From: Cupriavidus taiwanensis
Lineage (GTDB): Bacteria; Pseudomonadota; Gammaproteobacteria; Burkholderiales; Burkholderiaceae
DNA: 64,000 nt
Assembly: GCF_900250115.1 (NCBI RefSeq)
Contig: NZ_LT984803.1
Coordinates: forward strand, 930,001 to 994,000
Direction: 5' to 3'
The position numbers were made by a program, and so were the translations under genes. Below, one piece after another: positions 1 through 7,677 of the stretch. The notes beneath the pieces are model-generated. The model was not told where the DNA came from and ran no database searches. It saw only the letters and a list, made by a program, of their open reading frames with translations. The stretch's first letter is position 1; the number at the start of each line of letters is the position of its first letter.

Positions 1-58
1 CGACACAAATAGTGCTTGCCATGCGCCGCTGGATCGCCCATAATCCATCTCCTTCAGA

Positions 59-134
59 CGCGGGGTGGAGCAGTTGGCAGCTCGTCGGGCTCATAACCCG
101 AAGGTCGCAGGTTCAAGTCCTGCCCCCGCAACCA
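59..134 (+). tRNA. initiator tRNA-fMet (CAT)
   Basis: A 76-nt cloverleaf with encoded CCA (132-134). The anticodon CAT is at 92-94. Two initiator hallmarks are visible: the first acceptor base C59 faces A130 and cannot pair, and the anticodon stem carries three consecutive G-C pairs (87-89 with 97-99). The acceptor stem 60-65 pairs with 124-129. Sequence is very close to the E. coli initiator tRNA. No integrase or att-like repeat is seen beside it. Confidence 0.97.
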
Positions 135-257
135 ACGCCTGGCATCCGCCACAGTCCCTCAAGCGTTGTTCCACAGGCCGACCGGCCGGATTCCCTTAGT
201 GTTTTGACATCGATGCCAATGCGGCCAGTGCACGCATGGACTCGCGGCGCATTCACG

Positions 258-539
258 TCAGGCCGGCACGCGTTGCGCCGCAAGCCTGAAGGTATCGCGT
301 ACCAGCGGCTGGTCTTCGCGTTCGGCGGCATCGGCGCGATCGCGCAGGCGCGCGGCCAGCACCGTCAGCGTTCCCTGCGCCTGCGGCCCGCCGGCGGCCT
401 GGCATTTGGTCACGGCTTCGCGCATCACCGCATCGAGTTCGCCGCTGACGTCGGCGCCATCGAAGGCGCTGACCGAAAGGGCCGAGATGCGTTCCAGGTA
501 GAGATTGACCAGCGCTTCGTCGTGTAGCGGTTCGGACAT
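258..539 (-). CDS. hypothetical protein, 93 aa
   Basis: I do not recognise a named family. The start at 539 is chosen because an AAGGAGA ribosome-binding site lies just upstream; a longer reading to 575 has no such support. The product is a small, acidic, probably all-helical cytoplasmic protein without signal peptide or membrane segment. It is divergent from the PiuC-like gene, so the 540-688 region serves both. Real coding is likely from the good ribosome-binding site and soluble composition; function unknown. Confidence 0.65.
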   Translation of the reverse strand: MSEPLHDEALVNLYLERISALSVSAFDGADVSGELDAVMREAVTKCQAAGGPQAQGTLTVLAARLRDRADAAEREDQPLVRDTFRLAAQRVPA

Positions 540-608
540 GTCTTCTCCTTGTCGATGGCGGCATGCATCAACCATTGTAGTGAAGCCGCCGCCTGCCCGG
601 GATCAAAC

Positions 609-627
609 AATAATGATTCTTGTTATC
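609..627. promoter_or_regulatory. Fur box upstream of the PiuC-like gene
   Basis: The 19 bases AATAATGATTCTTGTTATC match the classical Fur consensus (GATAATGATAATCATTATC) at 14 of 19 positions. It lies about 60 bp before the PiuC-like start, and PiuC genes are typically iron-repressed. Seen: the match and its position. Inferred: Fur binding and repression when iron is plentiful. Confidence 0.65.
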
Positions 628-688
628 GGCCTGTATCGGCTTCCCATACAATGGGCGCCTGCCGATTTATCCCGACGTAGAAGCCATC

Positions 689-1372
689 ATGATGCTGCAG
701 ATTCCCGATGTACTGACCAAGGCCCAGGTCGCGCAAGTGCGCGAGATCATCGACGCGGCGCCGTGGGCCGACGGCAATGAAACTTCCGGCTACCAGTCGG
801 CGCTGGCCAAGCGCAACCTGCAGTTGCCCGAGGGCTCGCCGGCGGCGCGGCAGGTCGGCGACCTGATCCAGGATGCATTGGGCAACCATGCCCTGTTCTT
901 CTCGGCGGCGCTGCCGCTGAAGGTTTATCCGCCGCTGTTCAACCGCTACGAAGGCGGGCATACCTTTGCCAACCATGTCGACAACGCGATCCGCTATCTG
1001 CGCGGCACCAGCTTCCGCATCCGCAGCGACCTGTCGGCGACGCTGTTCCTGACCGAACCGGAGGACTATGACGGCGGCGAGCTGGTGGTCGAGGACACCT
1101 ACGGCCAGCAGCGCGTGAAGCTGCCGGCCGGGCACATGGTGCTGTACCCGGCCACCAGCATCCACCACGTGACACCGGTCACGCGCGGGGCGCGGGTGTC
1201 GTCGTTCTTCTGGATCCAGAGCATGGTCCGCGACGACGGCCAGCGCGCGATGCTGTTCGAGCTCGATGGGCGCATCCGCCACGTGGCGCAGCAACTCGGC
1301 CAGGCGCACGAAGCGGTGATTGGCCTGACCGGCGTCTATCACAACCTGCTGCGGCGCTGGGCGGACGCGTGA
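689..1372 (+). CDS. piuC: PKHD-type Fe(II)/2-oxoglutarate oxygenase, PiuC/YbiX-like
   Basis: Predicted iron- and 2-oxoglutarate-dependent hydroxylase of the PiuC/YbiX family (usual length about 226 aa; here 227). The iron ligands are readable as H96-x-D98 in the segment [10 protein letters not shown] and a distal histidine at 159/160 in SIHHVTPV, followed by an arginine near 169 suited to bind 2-oxoglutarate. Two adjacent ATG codons occur at 689 and 692; either could start the protein. The reading frame stays open upstream to 620, but that would overlap the Fur box. Family members are linked to iron uptake with TonB-dependent receptors, although none is adjacent here. The substrate is unknown. 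Confidence 0.9.
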   Translation: MMLQIPDVLTKAQVAQVREIIDAAPWADGNETSGYQSALAKRNLQLPEGSPAARQVGDLIQDALGNHALFFSAALPLKVYPPLFNRYEGGHTFANHVDNAIRYLRGTSFRIRSDLSATLFLTEPEDYDGGELVVEDTYGQQRVKLPAGHMVLYPATSIHHVTPVTRGARVSSFFWIQSMVRDDGQRAMLFELDGRIRHVAQQLGQAHEAVIGLTGVYHNLLRRWADA

Positions 1373-1430
1373 GCGCTGCCGGCGCCCGGGTGGGCGCGCG
1401 GCGCTGGATCAGCCAGGCTGCGAAACGCGA

Positions 1431-1739
1431 CTATTGGTCGCGCCGCCGCTGGTTCTGCAGCAGCTCGATGGGAGAGGGCTGGATGCGCCGTCGCGCCGGA
1501 CGCAGCGCCCGGTTCGGCCACAGCACGTAGTTGGTGTGCGGGTCCAGCGGTTTGCCGAAGTACGAGACCCAGACCTGTACGCCCTGCTCGGTTTCGGCAA
1601 CGATGGCCGCGACGGCGCGCGCCGCGGCGGACGGGGACTTGAGCAGCTCCGCCAGGGCCTCGACGCCCTGCACGACATGGTGCTTCACCCCTGCAAACCA
1701 TGCGTACTGACGCATGGCGGACAACAAACGCTTGGTCAT
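1431..1739 (-). CDS. hypothetical protein, 102 aa
   Basis: No family recognised. The N-terminal half is helical and alanine-rich; the C-terminus is basic with many arginines. The start at 1739 (MTKRLLSAMRQ) is a guess, because no strong ribosome-binding site is visible; the frame is open to 1835. It lies between the end of the PiuC-like gene and the MocR gene. Likely a real lineage-specific small protein, but the coding call is only moderately supported. Confidence 0.5.
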   Translation of the reverse strand: MTKRLLSAMRQYAWFAGVKHHVVQGVEALAELLKSPSAAARAVAAIVAETEQGVQVWVSYFGKPLDPHTNYVLWPNRALRPARRRIQPSPIELLQNQRRRDQ

Positions 1740-1893
1740 GAACGCGACTCGGGTTGGTTGGAAGTGCGAATGAGACTTTCGGACATCCGATTTGTTCACA
1801 GCAAATTCGCCGGGCAAGTATGACTGAGGCGCCATGTCGAAGGTGTGTCACCTGCTTGCCGTGCGAGGCTGGCGTCTCCCGGTGCCGGCCCCG

Positions 1894-3354
1894 TCACGCA
1901 ATGGACGGCGCAATGGGCGGCGGGGCCGGAGCCAAGGCAGAGAGTACCATTGCCAGCCGGTCCAGGGCAGGGTCGATATCCAGCAGGTCGATCGCGCCAA
2001 AGCCCAGCAGCAGCCCGGCGCAACTGGCGGGCGGACTGGCATAGCAGGGGTCCAGCGTGGCCAGCTCCAGATCCGCCAGCCGCGCCATCGACACCAGCGC
2101 CTCGGTTGCCACCGGCACGCGCAGTCGTGCCGCCAGGTGGAAGCCGGCCACCGCCGGTAACGGCTCCAGCCACGGCGACAGGTCGCCCTGCAGCCGCGCC
2201 AGCAGCCGCGCGCGGCGCTGGGCATGGCGCGCATGCGAACGCCGGATATGGCGCAGCAGGTGGCCTTCCGACAGGAAGCGCGCCAGCGCCTGCTGCAGCA
2301 GCGTCGGCGTGTACCAGTCCATCAGGTGCTTGACCTTGCGCGCCGCCGGCATCAGCCAGGGCGGCACCACCACATAGCCGCCGCGCAGGTTGGCCGCCAG
2401 GGTCTTGGAAAACGTGCCCAGGTAGACCACGCGGCCGTGCCGGTCCAGCGTCTGCAGCGCGTCCAGCGCCTGGCCGCCGTAGCGGAACTCGCTGTCATAG
2501 TCGTCTTCCAGGATCACCGCATGGCGGCGCGCGGCCCAGTCGAGCAGGGCCTGGCGCCGCGCCAGGCTCATCGGCACGCCCAGCGGCGACTGGTGCGAGG
2601 GCGTGACATAGACCAGGGTGGCGTCACTGGGCAGCGCCGCCACCACCAGTCCTTCCGCATCGACCGGCACCGGCACCACCGGGGCACCAAGGCCCTGGAA
2701 CAGGGCGCGCGCCATCGGATAGCCCGGATCCTCCATCGCCACCACCGCGCCCGGCCCGAGCAGCAGCCGCGCCAGCAGGTCGATGCCCTGCTGCGCGCCG
2801 CTGGTGACCAGGATGTCGGTCGGGGCGCTCTGCACGCCGCGGGTAAAGGCGATATGGCGCGCGATTGCCTGGCGCAGCGGCATCTCGCCCGCGGCGTCGG
2901 CCGGGCCGGGTGCGCGCACGCGCTCGGCCGCCAGCGCCGCGCGCACGCAACGTGCCCAGGCTTCATGCGGAAAGCGGGTGGTATCCGCCTGGCCGGGCTG
3001 GAAGGCGTAGCGTGCGCCACCGGACGGAGCCAGGAACGGCGTCGGCACCGCCAGCCAGCGCTGCACCGCCGGCGGCTGCACCGGCGCTGCGGCGATCCGC
3101 ACCGCCGAGCGCGCCAGGCCGTGCGCGACATAGGTGCCGTCGCCGATGCGCGCGTGCAGCCAGCCCTCCGCCACCAGCCGCTCATAGGCCGTGGTCACGG
3201 TCTTGCGCGCCACGCCCAGTTGCGTGCCGAGCAGGCGCGAGGGTGGCATGCGCGCGCCGGCTTCGAGCCGGCCGCCCTGGATCGCGTCGCGGATGTGGTG
3301 GACGATCTGCGCGGTCAGGTCGCCGGCGTGATCCAGGGCCAGATGCAGTTCCAT
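1894..3354 (-). CDS. MocR/PdxR-type transcriptional regulator
   Basis: 486 aa with the two-part MocR layout: an N-terminal GntR-type winged helix (about residues 10-75, with SRLLGTQLGVARKTVTTAYE as helix-turn-helix) joined to a fold-type I aminotransferase-like domain. The PLP-binding lysine is K317 in GTFSKTLAANL, and the EDDYDSEFRYGG motif typical of MocR proteins precedes it. Such proteins usually sense PLP or an amino-compound and act as repressor/activator of a divergent gene, here the AhpD-like gene at 3516. Start 3354 is preferred over 3396 because conserved sequence begins there. The effector cannot be predicted. Confidence 0.92.
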   Translation of the reverse strand: MELHLALDHAGDLTAQIVHHIRDAIQGGRLEAGARMPPSRLLGTQLGVARKTVTTAYERLVAEGWLHARIGDGTYVAHGLARSAVRIAAAPVQPPAVQRWLAVPTPFLAPSGGARYAFQPGQADTTRFPHEAWARCVRAALAAERVRAPGPADAAGEMPLRQAIARHIAFTRGVQSAPTDILVTSGAQQGIDLLARLLLGPGAVVAMEDPGYPMARALFQGLGAPVVPVPVDAEGLVVAALPSDATLVYVTPSHQSPLGVPMSLARRQALLDWAARRHAVILEDDYDSEFRYGGQALDALQTLDRHGRVVYLGTFSKTLAANLRGGYVVVPPWLMPAARKVKHLMDWYTPTLLQQALARFLSEGHLLRHIRRSHARHAQRRARLLARLQGDLSPWLEPLPAVAGFHLAARLRVPVATEALVSMARLADLELATLDPCYASPPASCAGLLLGFGAIDLLDIDPALDRLAMVLSALAPAPPPIAPSIA

Positions 3355-3390
3355 GGCGGGTAGCGTCGATCGCGATTGGTCTACTGATTT

Positions 3391-3405
3391 TGCCAAAAAT
3401 TGGCA
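3391..3405. promoter_or_regulatory. inverted repeat between MocR regulator and AhpD-like gene
   Basis: TGCCAA-AAA-TTGGCA is a perfect 6-bp inverted repeat in the divergent promoter region. A direct repeat GGTCTA occurs at 3378-3383 and 3425-3430 on either side. MocR proteins commonly bind direct and inverted repeats in such intergenic regions, so these are candidate operator elements. Binding is inference. Confidence 0.45.
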
Positions 3406-3515
3406 GTGTACGGAGCCAATGTTCGGGTCTATCGTTCATTCCGTCGGGCGCCGAACCAGCGCCCGCTGCATCGAACCGGAATCCAACCTGCTGAACCTGC
3501 TCAAGGAGATCGATC

Positions 3516-3959
3516 ATGGAAGAACGGATGAACTGGCAAGACGTGGCCCCCGACGCCTACAAGGCAATGATCGGGGTCGAGGTCTACCTGGCGCGCTGCT
3601 CGCTGGAAACCACGCTGAAGGAACTGGTCAAGATCCGCGCCTCGCAGATCAACGGCTGCGCCTTCTGCCTCGACATGCACGTGACCGACGCGCGCAAGCA
3701 CGGCGAAAGCGAGCGCCGCCTGAACCTGCTGCCGGCCTGGCGCGAAGTGGGCTGGTTCACCCCGCGCGAGCGCGCCGCGCTGGCCTGGACCGAGGCGCTG
3801 ACGCTGCTGCCGCAGAGCCAGGCGCCGGATGCGGACTACCAGGCCCTGTGCGAGCAGTTCTCGGAAAAGGAAATGGCCGACCTGACGCTGCTGATCTCGG
3901 CCATCAACGCGTGGAACCGCTTTGGCGTCGGCTTCCGCCGCCAGCCGCCGGCGCTCTGA
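3516..3959 (+). CDS. carboxymuconolactone decarboxylase / AhpD-like protein
   Basis: 147 aa, a single CMD domain. The redox motif C48-AF-C51 followed by H55 (GCAFCLDMH) is the AhpD-type active site, so alkylhydroperoxidase or general peroxidase activity is more likely than lactone decarboxylation. A good ribosome-binding site (AAGGAG) precedes the ATG. It is divergent from the MocR regulator, a pairing often seen for this family, and probably its main target. The physiological substrate is not known. Confidence 0.9.
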   Translation: MEERMNWQDVAPDAYKAMIGVEVYLARCSLETTLKELVKIRASQINGCAFCLDMHVTDARKHGESERRLNLLPAWREVGWFTPRERAALAWTEALTLLPQSQAPDADYQALCEQFSEKEMADLTLLISAINAWNRFGVGFRRQPPAL

Positions 3960-4066
3960 AGCCGGCACGCCTGGTCGCTTGACAAGCCGGCGCGCTGCAT
4001 TGGCTCCCGTTGCAGCAACACCACATCGGGCAACAGCCGGCCGCGCCGGACCGCAAGGCCGACGTG

Positions 4067-4195
4067 ATGGTAGGCTATGCCAGTGGCTATGCCGACCAGG
4101 CCGAGCGCGACTACGATCAGTCTGTCGCTGCCTGCCGCTCGGGGCGGCTGGAAGCGCGCACCGATGCCGACATGGCCGCGGATTTCCGCGTGTAG
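4067..4195 (+). pseudogene. C-terminal remnant of a DUF2252 protein
   Basis: The reading MVGYASGYADQAERDYD and the following SVAACRSGRLEAR resemble the last 40 or so residues of DUF2252 proteins (typical ending: ...AYADQNERDY-x-x-LV-x-A-x-x-SGRI). The rest of that family (normally above 400 aa) is absent: upstream sequence back to the AhpD-like gene is only about 100 bp and shows no matching frame. I therefore read it as a decayed remnant rather than a small gene. The similarity is judged from memory of the family. Confidence 0.5.
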
Positions 4196-4222
4196 TTGAC
4201 TTGGCCCGCCAGGAGTCTGCCC

Positions 4223-4534
4223 ATGACCGAAGACACCCTGCTGCAACTGATGACCGAAGTCGAAAAGGAAGACCCGATCGACTACGCCGACCTGCCGTTC
4301 GACGACGCCGCGCTGCGCCGGCTGGCTTGCCGCCTGATCGCCGAGCGCTCCAGCGAGCTCGAAGCCTCCGGCCTGCCGGTGGAGGCGCTGCTGGCCACGA
4401 TGTGGGCCTCGACCGCCAAGCTGGTGCTGGAGAACCTGGTGCTCAATGCGCGCCTGCTGACGCTGCAGGGACAGCCCGGCGACGCGCGCGCGCTGATCGA
4501 GCGCATCGCCCGCCAGTCGCGCGGCGACACCTGA
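4223..4534 (+). CDS. hypothetical protein, 103 aa
   Basis: Unrecognised small acidic helical protein, without signal peptide or membrane segments. A CAGGAG ribosome-binding site stands 8 bases before the ATG at 4223, which decides the start over an upstream ATG at 4196. It sits alone between the DUF2252 remnant and lpxO. Codon usage is similar to its neighbours, with GC-rich third positions, which supports coding. No function is proposed. Confidence 0.65.
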   Translation: MTEDTLLQLMTEVEKEDPIDYADLPFDDAALRRLACRLIAERSSELEASGLPVEALLATMWASTAKLVLENLVLNARLLTLQGQPGDARALIERIARQSRGDT

Positions 4535-4697
4535 TTCGCTGCTATCCGACGCTATCGGCCGGCGCTTGCGCCGGCCTCGCCATGTGCCGCAGCCGGCGCA
4601 AGCTGCGGTGCTCCCGCCGTTTCGCTAAAATGCGGGTTTTCACCCAGCCGGGCCGCGGCACGCCGTGCGGCGCAGGCGGCTGACCAGGAGGATTTCG

Positions 4698-5600
4698 GTG
4701 ATCAAGTGGATAATCGTCGCGGGCTACCTCGGTGCCATCCTGTATGTGCACTTCCGCGGCAAGGTGCGCCTGCGCCTGTGGCGCCAGCTGCTGGACCATT
4801 CGGCCCTGGTGGCCCCGATCAACTGCTTCATGTACGCGTTCTCGGGCGTGCCGCGCACCCCGTACATCCCGGTCGACGATTTCCCCGACCTGGAAAAGCT
4901 GCGCGCGGCCTGGCCGGAGATCCGCGATGAAGGCCTGGCCCTGGCGGCGATGCGCAAGATCAAGGCCGCCGACAAGAACGACGATGCCGGCTTCAATTCC
5001 TTCTTCAAGTACGGCTGGAAGCGCTTCTACCTGAAATGGTACGAGGCCCAGCACCCGTCGGCCGAGCAGCTGTGCCCCAAGACCGTGGCGCTGCTGCGCG
5101 AGTTGCCCACGGTCAAGGCGGCGATGTTCGCCGAGCTGCCGCCGGGCGGCAAGCTCAATCCGCACCGCGATCCGTTTGCCGGCTCGCTGCGCTATCACCT
5201 GGGCCTGGCCACGCCCAACGATGACCGCTGCTTTATCGAGGTCGACGGCGAGCGCCACAGCTGGCGCGACGGCGAGGGCGTGGTGTTCGACGAGACCTAC
5301 CTGCACTGGGCCGAGAACCGCAGCGACGCGAACCGGCTGATCCTGTTCTGCGATATCGAGCGCCCGATGCGCTACGGCTGGGCCGCGAAATTCAACCACT
5401 GGATGGGCCGCAAGGTCATGACCGCGGCCAGCTCGCCCAACGACGAGCACGACCAGACCGGCATGATCAACCGCCTGTTCCGCTTTGTCTGGCTGGGCGG
5501 CCAGTATCGCCGCCGCTTCAAGGCCTGGAACCGCCAGCTCTACTACGTGGCCAAGTTCGGCCTGATCGTGCTGGGCGTGGGGTTGATCGTCTACCTGTAA
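4698..5600 (+). CDS. lpxO: lipid A hydroxylase LpxO
   Basis: 300 aa aspartyl/asparaginyl beta-hydroxylase family protein, predicted Fe(II)/2-oxoglutarate dioxygenase that adds a 2-hydroxyl to a lipid A acyl chain on the inner face of the inner membrane. It has an N-terminal membrane anchor (about residues 3-19), the H156-R-D158 iron motif (NPHRDPFAGSLRYH), the distal H203 (YLHWAENRS) and a second hydrophobic segment at the C-terminus. The start is GTG at 4698, set by a strong AGGAGG ribosome-binding site; the frame from 4665 lacks one. A rho-independent terminator follows at once, so it is probably transcribed alone. Confidence 0.92.
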   Translation: MIKWIIVAGYLGAILYVHFRGKVRLRLWRQLLDHSALVAPINCFMYAFSGVPRTPYIPVDDFPDLEKLRAAWPEIRDEGLALAAMRKIKAADKNDDAGFNSFFKYGWKRFYLKWYEAQHPSAEQLCPKTVALLRELPTVKAAMFAELPPGGKLNPHRDPFAGSLRYHLGLATPNDDRCFIEVDGERHSWRDGEGVVFDETYLHWAENRSDANRLILFCDIERPMRYGWAAKFNHWMGRKVMTAASSPNDEHDQTGMINRLFRFVWLGGQYRRRFKAWNRQLYYVAKFGLIVLGVGLIVYL

Positions 5601-5608
5601 GCAGCACG

Positions 5609-5638
5609 AGAGCCGGCGCCAGCCGGCTCTTTCGTTTT
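5609..5638 (+). terminator. rho-independent terminator after lpxO
   Basis: Perfect 9-bp stem AGAGCCGGC / GCCGGCTCT with a 4-base loop, followed by TTCGTTTT. It begins 9 bases after the lpxO stop. Confidence 0.9.
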
Positions 5639-5669
5639 GCTGACCTGTTTGCGCCTGCCGGAGATGTCG

Positions 5670-5936
5670 ATGCGCTTTCTTGCCGTAGCCCTCGGGCTGG
5701 CTGCCAGCCTTGCGGCGGCCGCTTGCAGCACCACGCCTGCCGAGCGTGCCGCCAGCCCAGCCAGCAGCGGGGCCGCCGTCGGCATGGCCAACCCCGCCTC
5801 GGTCAACTGCGCGCAGCGCGGTGGCAAGCTGCAGATCGTGTCGACGCCGGCGGGCCAGACCGGCATCTGCACCTTCCCTTCGGGCAAGCAGTGCGAGGAA
5901 TGGGCGCTGATGCGCGGCGAGTGCACGCCGGGCTGA
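5670..5936 (+). CDS. DUF333-domain lipoprotein
   Basis: 88 aa. A hydrophobic signal peptide ends in a lipobox (LAAAACSTT), so the mature protein should be lipid-anchored in the outer membrane or periplasm. After a low-complexity linker comes a DUF333 domain with its typical pattern NPASVNCAQRGGKLQI ... GICTFPSGKQCEEWALMRGEC and its conserved cysteines. Some members are called putative hemolysins, without good functional proof. Start at 5670 gives better spacing to GGAG than the ATG at 5664. Confidence 0.88.
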   Translation: MRFLAVALGLAASLAAAACSTTPAERAASPASSGAAVGMANPASVNCAQRGGKLQIVSTPAGQTGICTFPSGKQCEEWALMRGECTPG

Positions 5937-5945
5937 GGTGACGCC

Positions 5946-5981
5946 CTGAAGCGACACCGCTGAAGCGACACCGCTGAAGCG
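5946..5981. repeat. 14-bp tandem repeat, two and a half copies
   Basis: CTGAAGCGACACCG occurs twice in tandem (5946-5959, 5960-5973) followed by its first eight bases. It lies between two convergent genes, just before the stop codon of the diguanylate cyclase, so it touches no coding sequence. Confidence 0.8.
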
Positions 5982-5989
5982 CCTGGCCT

Positions 5990-7501
5990 TCAGTCGCGGC
6001 GGCGTTCGTTGGCGAGCGCGGCGTAGTGGTCGCGCTTGGCCTGGTACATGCGGCTGTCGGCCAGCTTGACGATGTCGGCGAGGCGTTCGCCTTCGTGGCA
6101 GGTGGCCTGGCCGATGGAGAAGCTGAGCCGCGTGCCGGGGTAGAACTGGTTGTTCAGCTCCACCACCTTGTCGATCTGCTCGATTACGGTGGCGGCGCCG
6201 CGCTCGTCGCGCCCGGGCAGCAGCACCATGAACTCGTCGCCGCCGATGCGCGCCACGCAGGCCTGCTCGCCCACGGCTTTCTTCAGCACCTCGCCGGTGC
6301 GGCGCAGCAGGCTGTCGCCGTCGGCGTGGCCGAACTGGTCGTTGACGACCTTGAGCCCGTTCAGGTCGACCGCCACCACGCTCACCGGCCACGGGCCCTT
6401 GCGGCCCAGCCGCGCCAGTTCGTCCTCATAGTAGGCGCGGTTGTAGAGCTTGGTCAGCACGTCATGCTTGCCGAGGAACTCGACATAGGCCTCGGCCTTC
6501 TTGCGCGCCGTGATATCGGTCAGCGACACCAGCACCTGGTCCCAGTCCGCTTCGCGCCCGGGAAACACCGACCACTGCATGAACACGTCGACGGCGCGGC
6601 CATCGAGCGCGTAGTTGATGACCTCGCGCTGCTTCCACAGCCGGCCATGCCACAGGTCGATCAGCTGCTCGGCAAAATGGATGCGCATGTCGTCGCGAAA
6701 CACGTCGCCGAGCCGCGACAGCAGCGTCGCCTTGCTGTCGGCGCCGAACATCAGCAAGGTCTGCTGGTTGACATCGAGCACGCGGATTTCCTGCATGCAG
6801 CGCGAGACGAAGTCCGGATGCACGTTGAGGAAGGTGCGAAAGTCGGTGATGCCGGCGGCGCGCACCTCGTCGATCAGCACCTTGACCGGGCTGAAGTCCT
6901 CCACCCACAGCGACACCGGCGAATGCTCGAACAGGCCCAGCGCGTACTGTTCGCTGCGGCGCAGCTCGCGCTCGGTGCGCAGGCGCGGGGTGATGTCCTT
7001 GATCGACAGCAGCACGCGTTCCCAGGTCTGTTCGTGGCCCGGCATCACCGTGGCCTCGAGCTGGATGTCGAGCCGCGTGCCGTCCAGCGCGTAGTTGACG
7101 GTCTGGCTGGCAAAGCCGTCGGCGCCGTCCCACAGCTGGCCGAGTTCTTCGACATGCTGCTCGAACATGTCGTCGCGGAAGACGGTGTCGAGGTTGGCTA
7201 CCAGCTCGTCGAGGTCGGCCGCGCGGAACAGCTCCAGCGTGCGCCGGTTCACCGCGATCACGCTGATCAGCGCGGAACACTGCGCCACCCGCCGGGGCTC
7301 GGCGCGCAAATGCGCGCGCACGTCGGTGATGCCCTGCTGCCGCCATTGCGCGAAGCACTCGCGCACCGCGCTGAAATCCTCCAGCCACAGCGACACCGGC
7401 GCCAGCTGGAACAGGGCCTGGTAATCGTCAGCCAGGGCGCGGGCAGGGTCGCCGCTACCCTGGCCGGCGGAAGGCGCCACGGATGTACTGGTCAAGGCCA
7501 T
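5990..7501 (-). CDS. diguanylate cyclase with two PAS-like sensor domains
   Basis: 503 aa. Two related PAS-like modules are followed by a GGDEF domain. Both modules carry the same signature (APVSLWLEDFSAV and SPVSLWVEDFSPV) and end in a PAC-like VLLSIKDITPR / VLVSLTDITAR, so they look like an internal duplication. The catalytic loop IGGDEF is intact, predicting synthesis of c-di-GMP. The inhibitory RxxD site that normally lies five residues before it is absent (GEQA instead). No signal peptide or membrane segment, so it is cytoplasmic. The start at 7501 follows AAGGAGA; a frame open to 9442 runs through the neighbouring gene and is not real. Confidence 0.92.
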   Translation of the reverse strand: MALTSTSVAPSAGQGSGDPARALADDYQALFQLAPVSLWLEDFSAVRECFAQWRQQGITDVRAHLRAEPRRVAQCSALISVIAVNRRTLELFRAADLDELVANLDTVFRDDMFEQHVEELGQLWDGADGFASQTVNYALDGTRLDIQLEATVMPGHEQTWERVLLSIKDITPRLRTERELRRSEQYALGLFEHSPVSLWVEDFSPVKVLIDEVRAAGITDFRTFLNVHPDFVSRCMQEIRVLDVNQQTLLMFGADSKATLLSRLGDVFRDDMRIHFAEQLIDLWHGRLWKQREVINYALDGRAVDVFMQWSVFPGREADWDQVLVSLTDITARKKAEAYVEFLGKHDVLTKLYNRAYYEDELARLGRKGPWPVSVVAVDLNGLKVVNDQFGHADGDSLLRRTGEVLKKAVGEQACVARIGGDEFMVLLPGRDERGAATVIEQIDKVVELNNQFYPGTRLSFSIGQATCHEGERLADIVKLADSRMYQAKRDHYAALANERRRD

Positions 7502-7677
7502 TCTCCTTGTTCTTGTTGTGAAGGTGCGCGGCGGCCGCGGCCAACCGATGCGATCAGGCCTCCGGGGACCAGCCGGACGGGCGCCCGCACACCAGCGCAC
7601 TAGGATAGGCGAGGCGCCGGCAAAAAGGGAGGGTTGTTGCAAATCGGAGCGAGCAGCGGCGCCGACCTCCGCATCGC

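Noticed and set aside
59..134. tRNA as site of an integrated prophage or island
   Set aside because: No integrase and no duplicated tRNA end are visible in the window.
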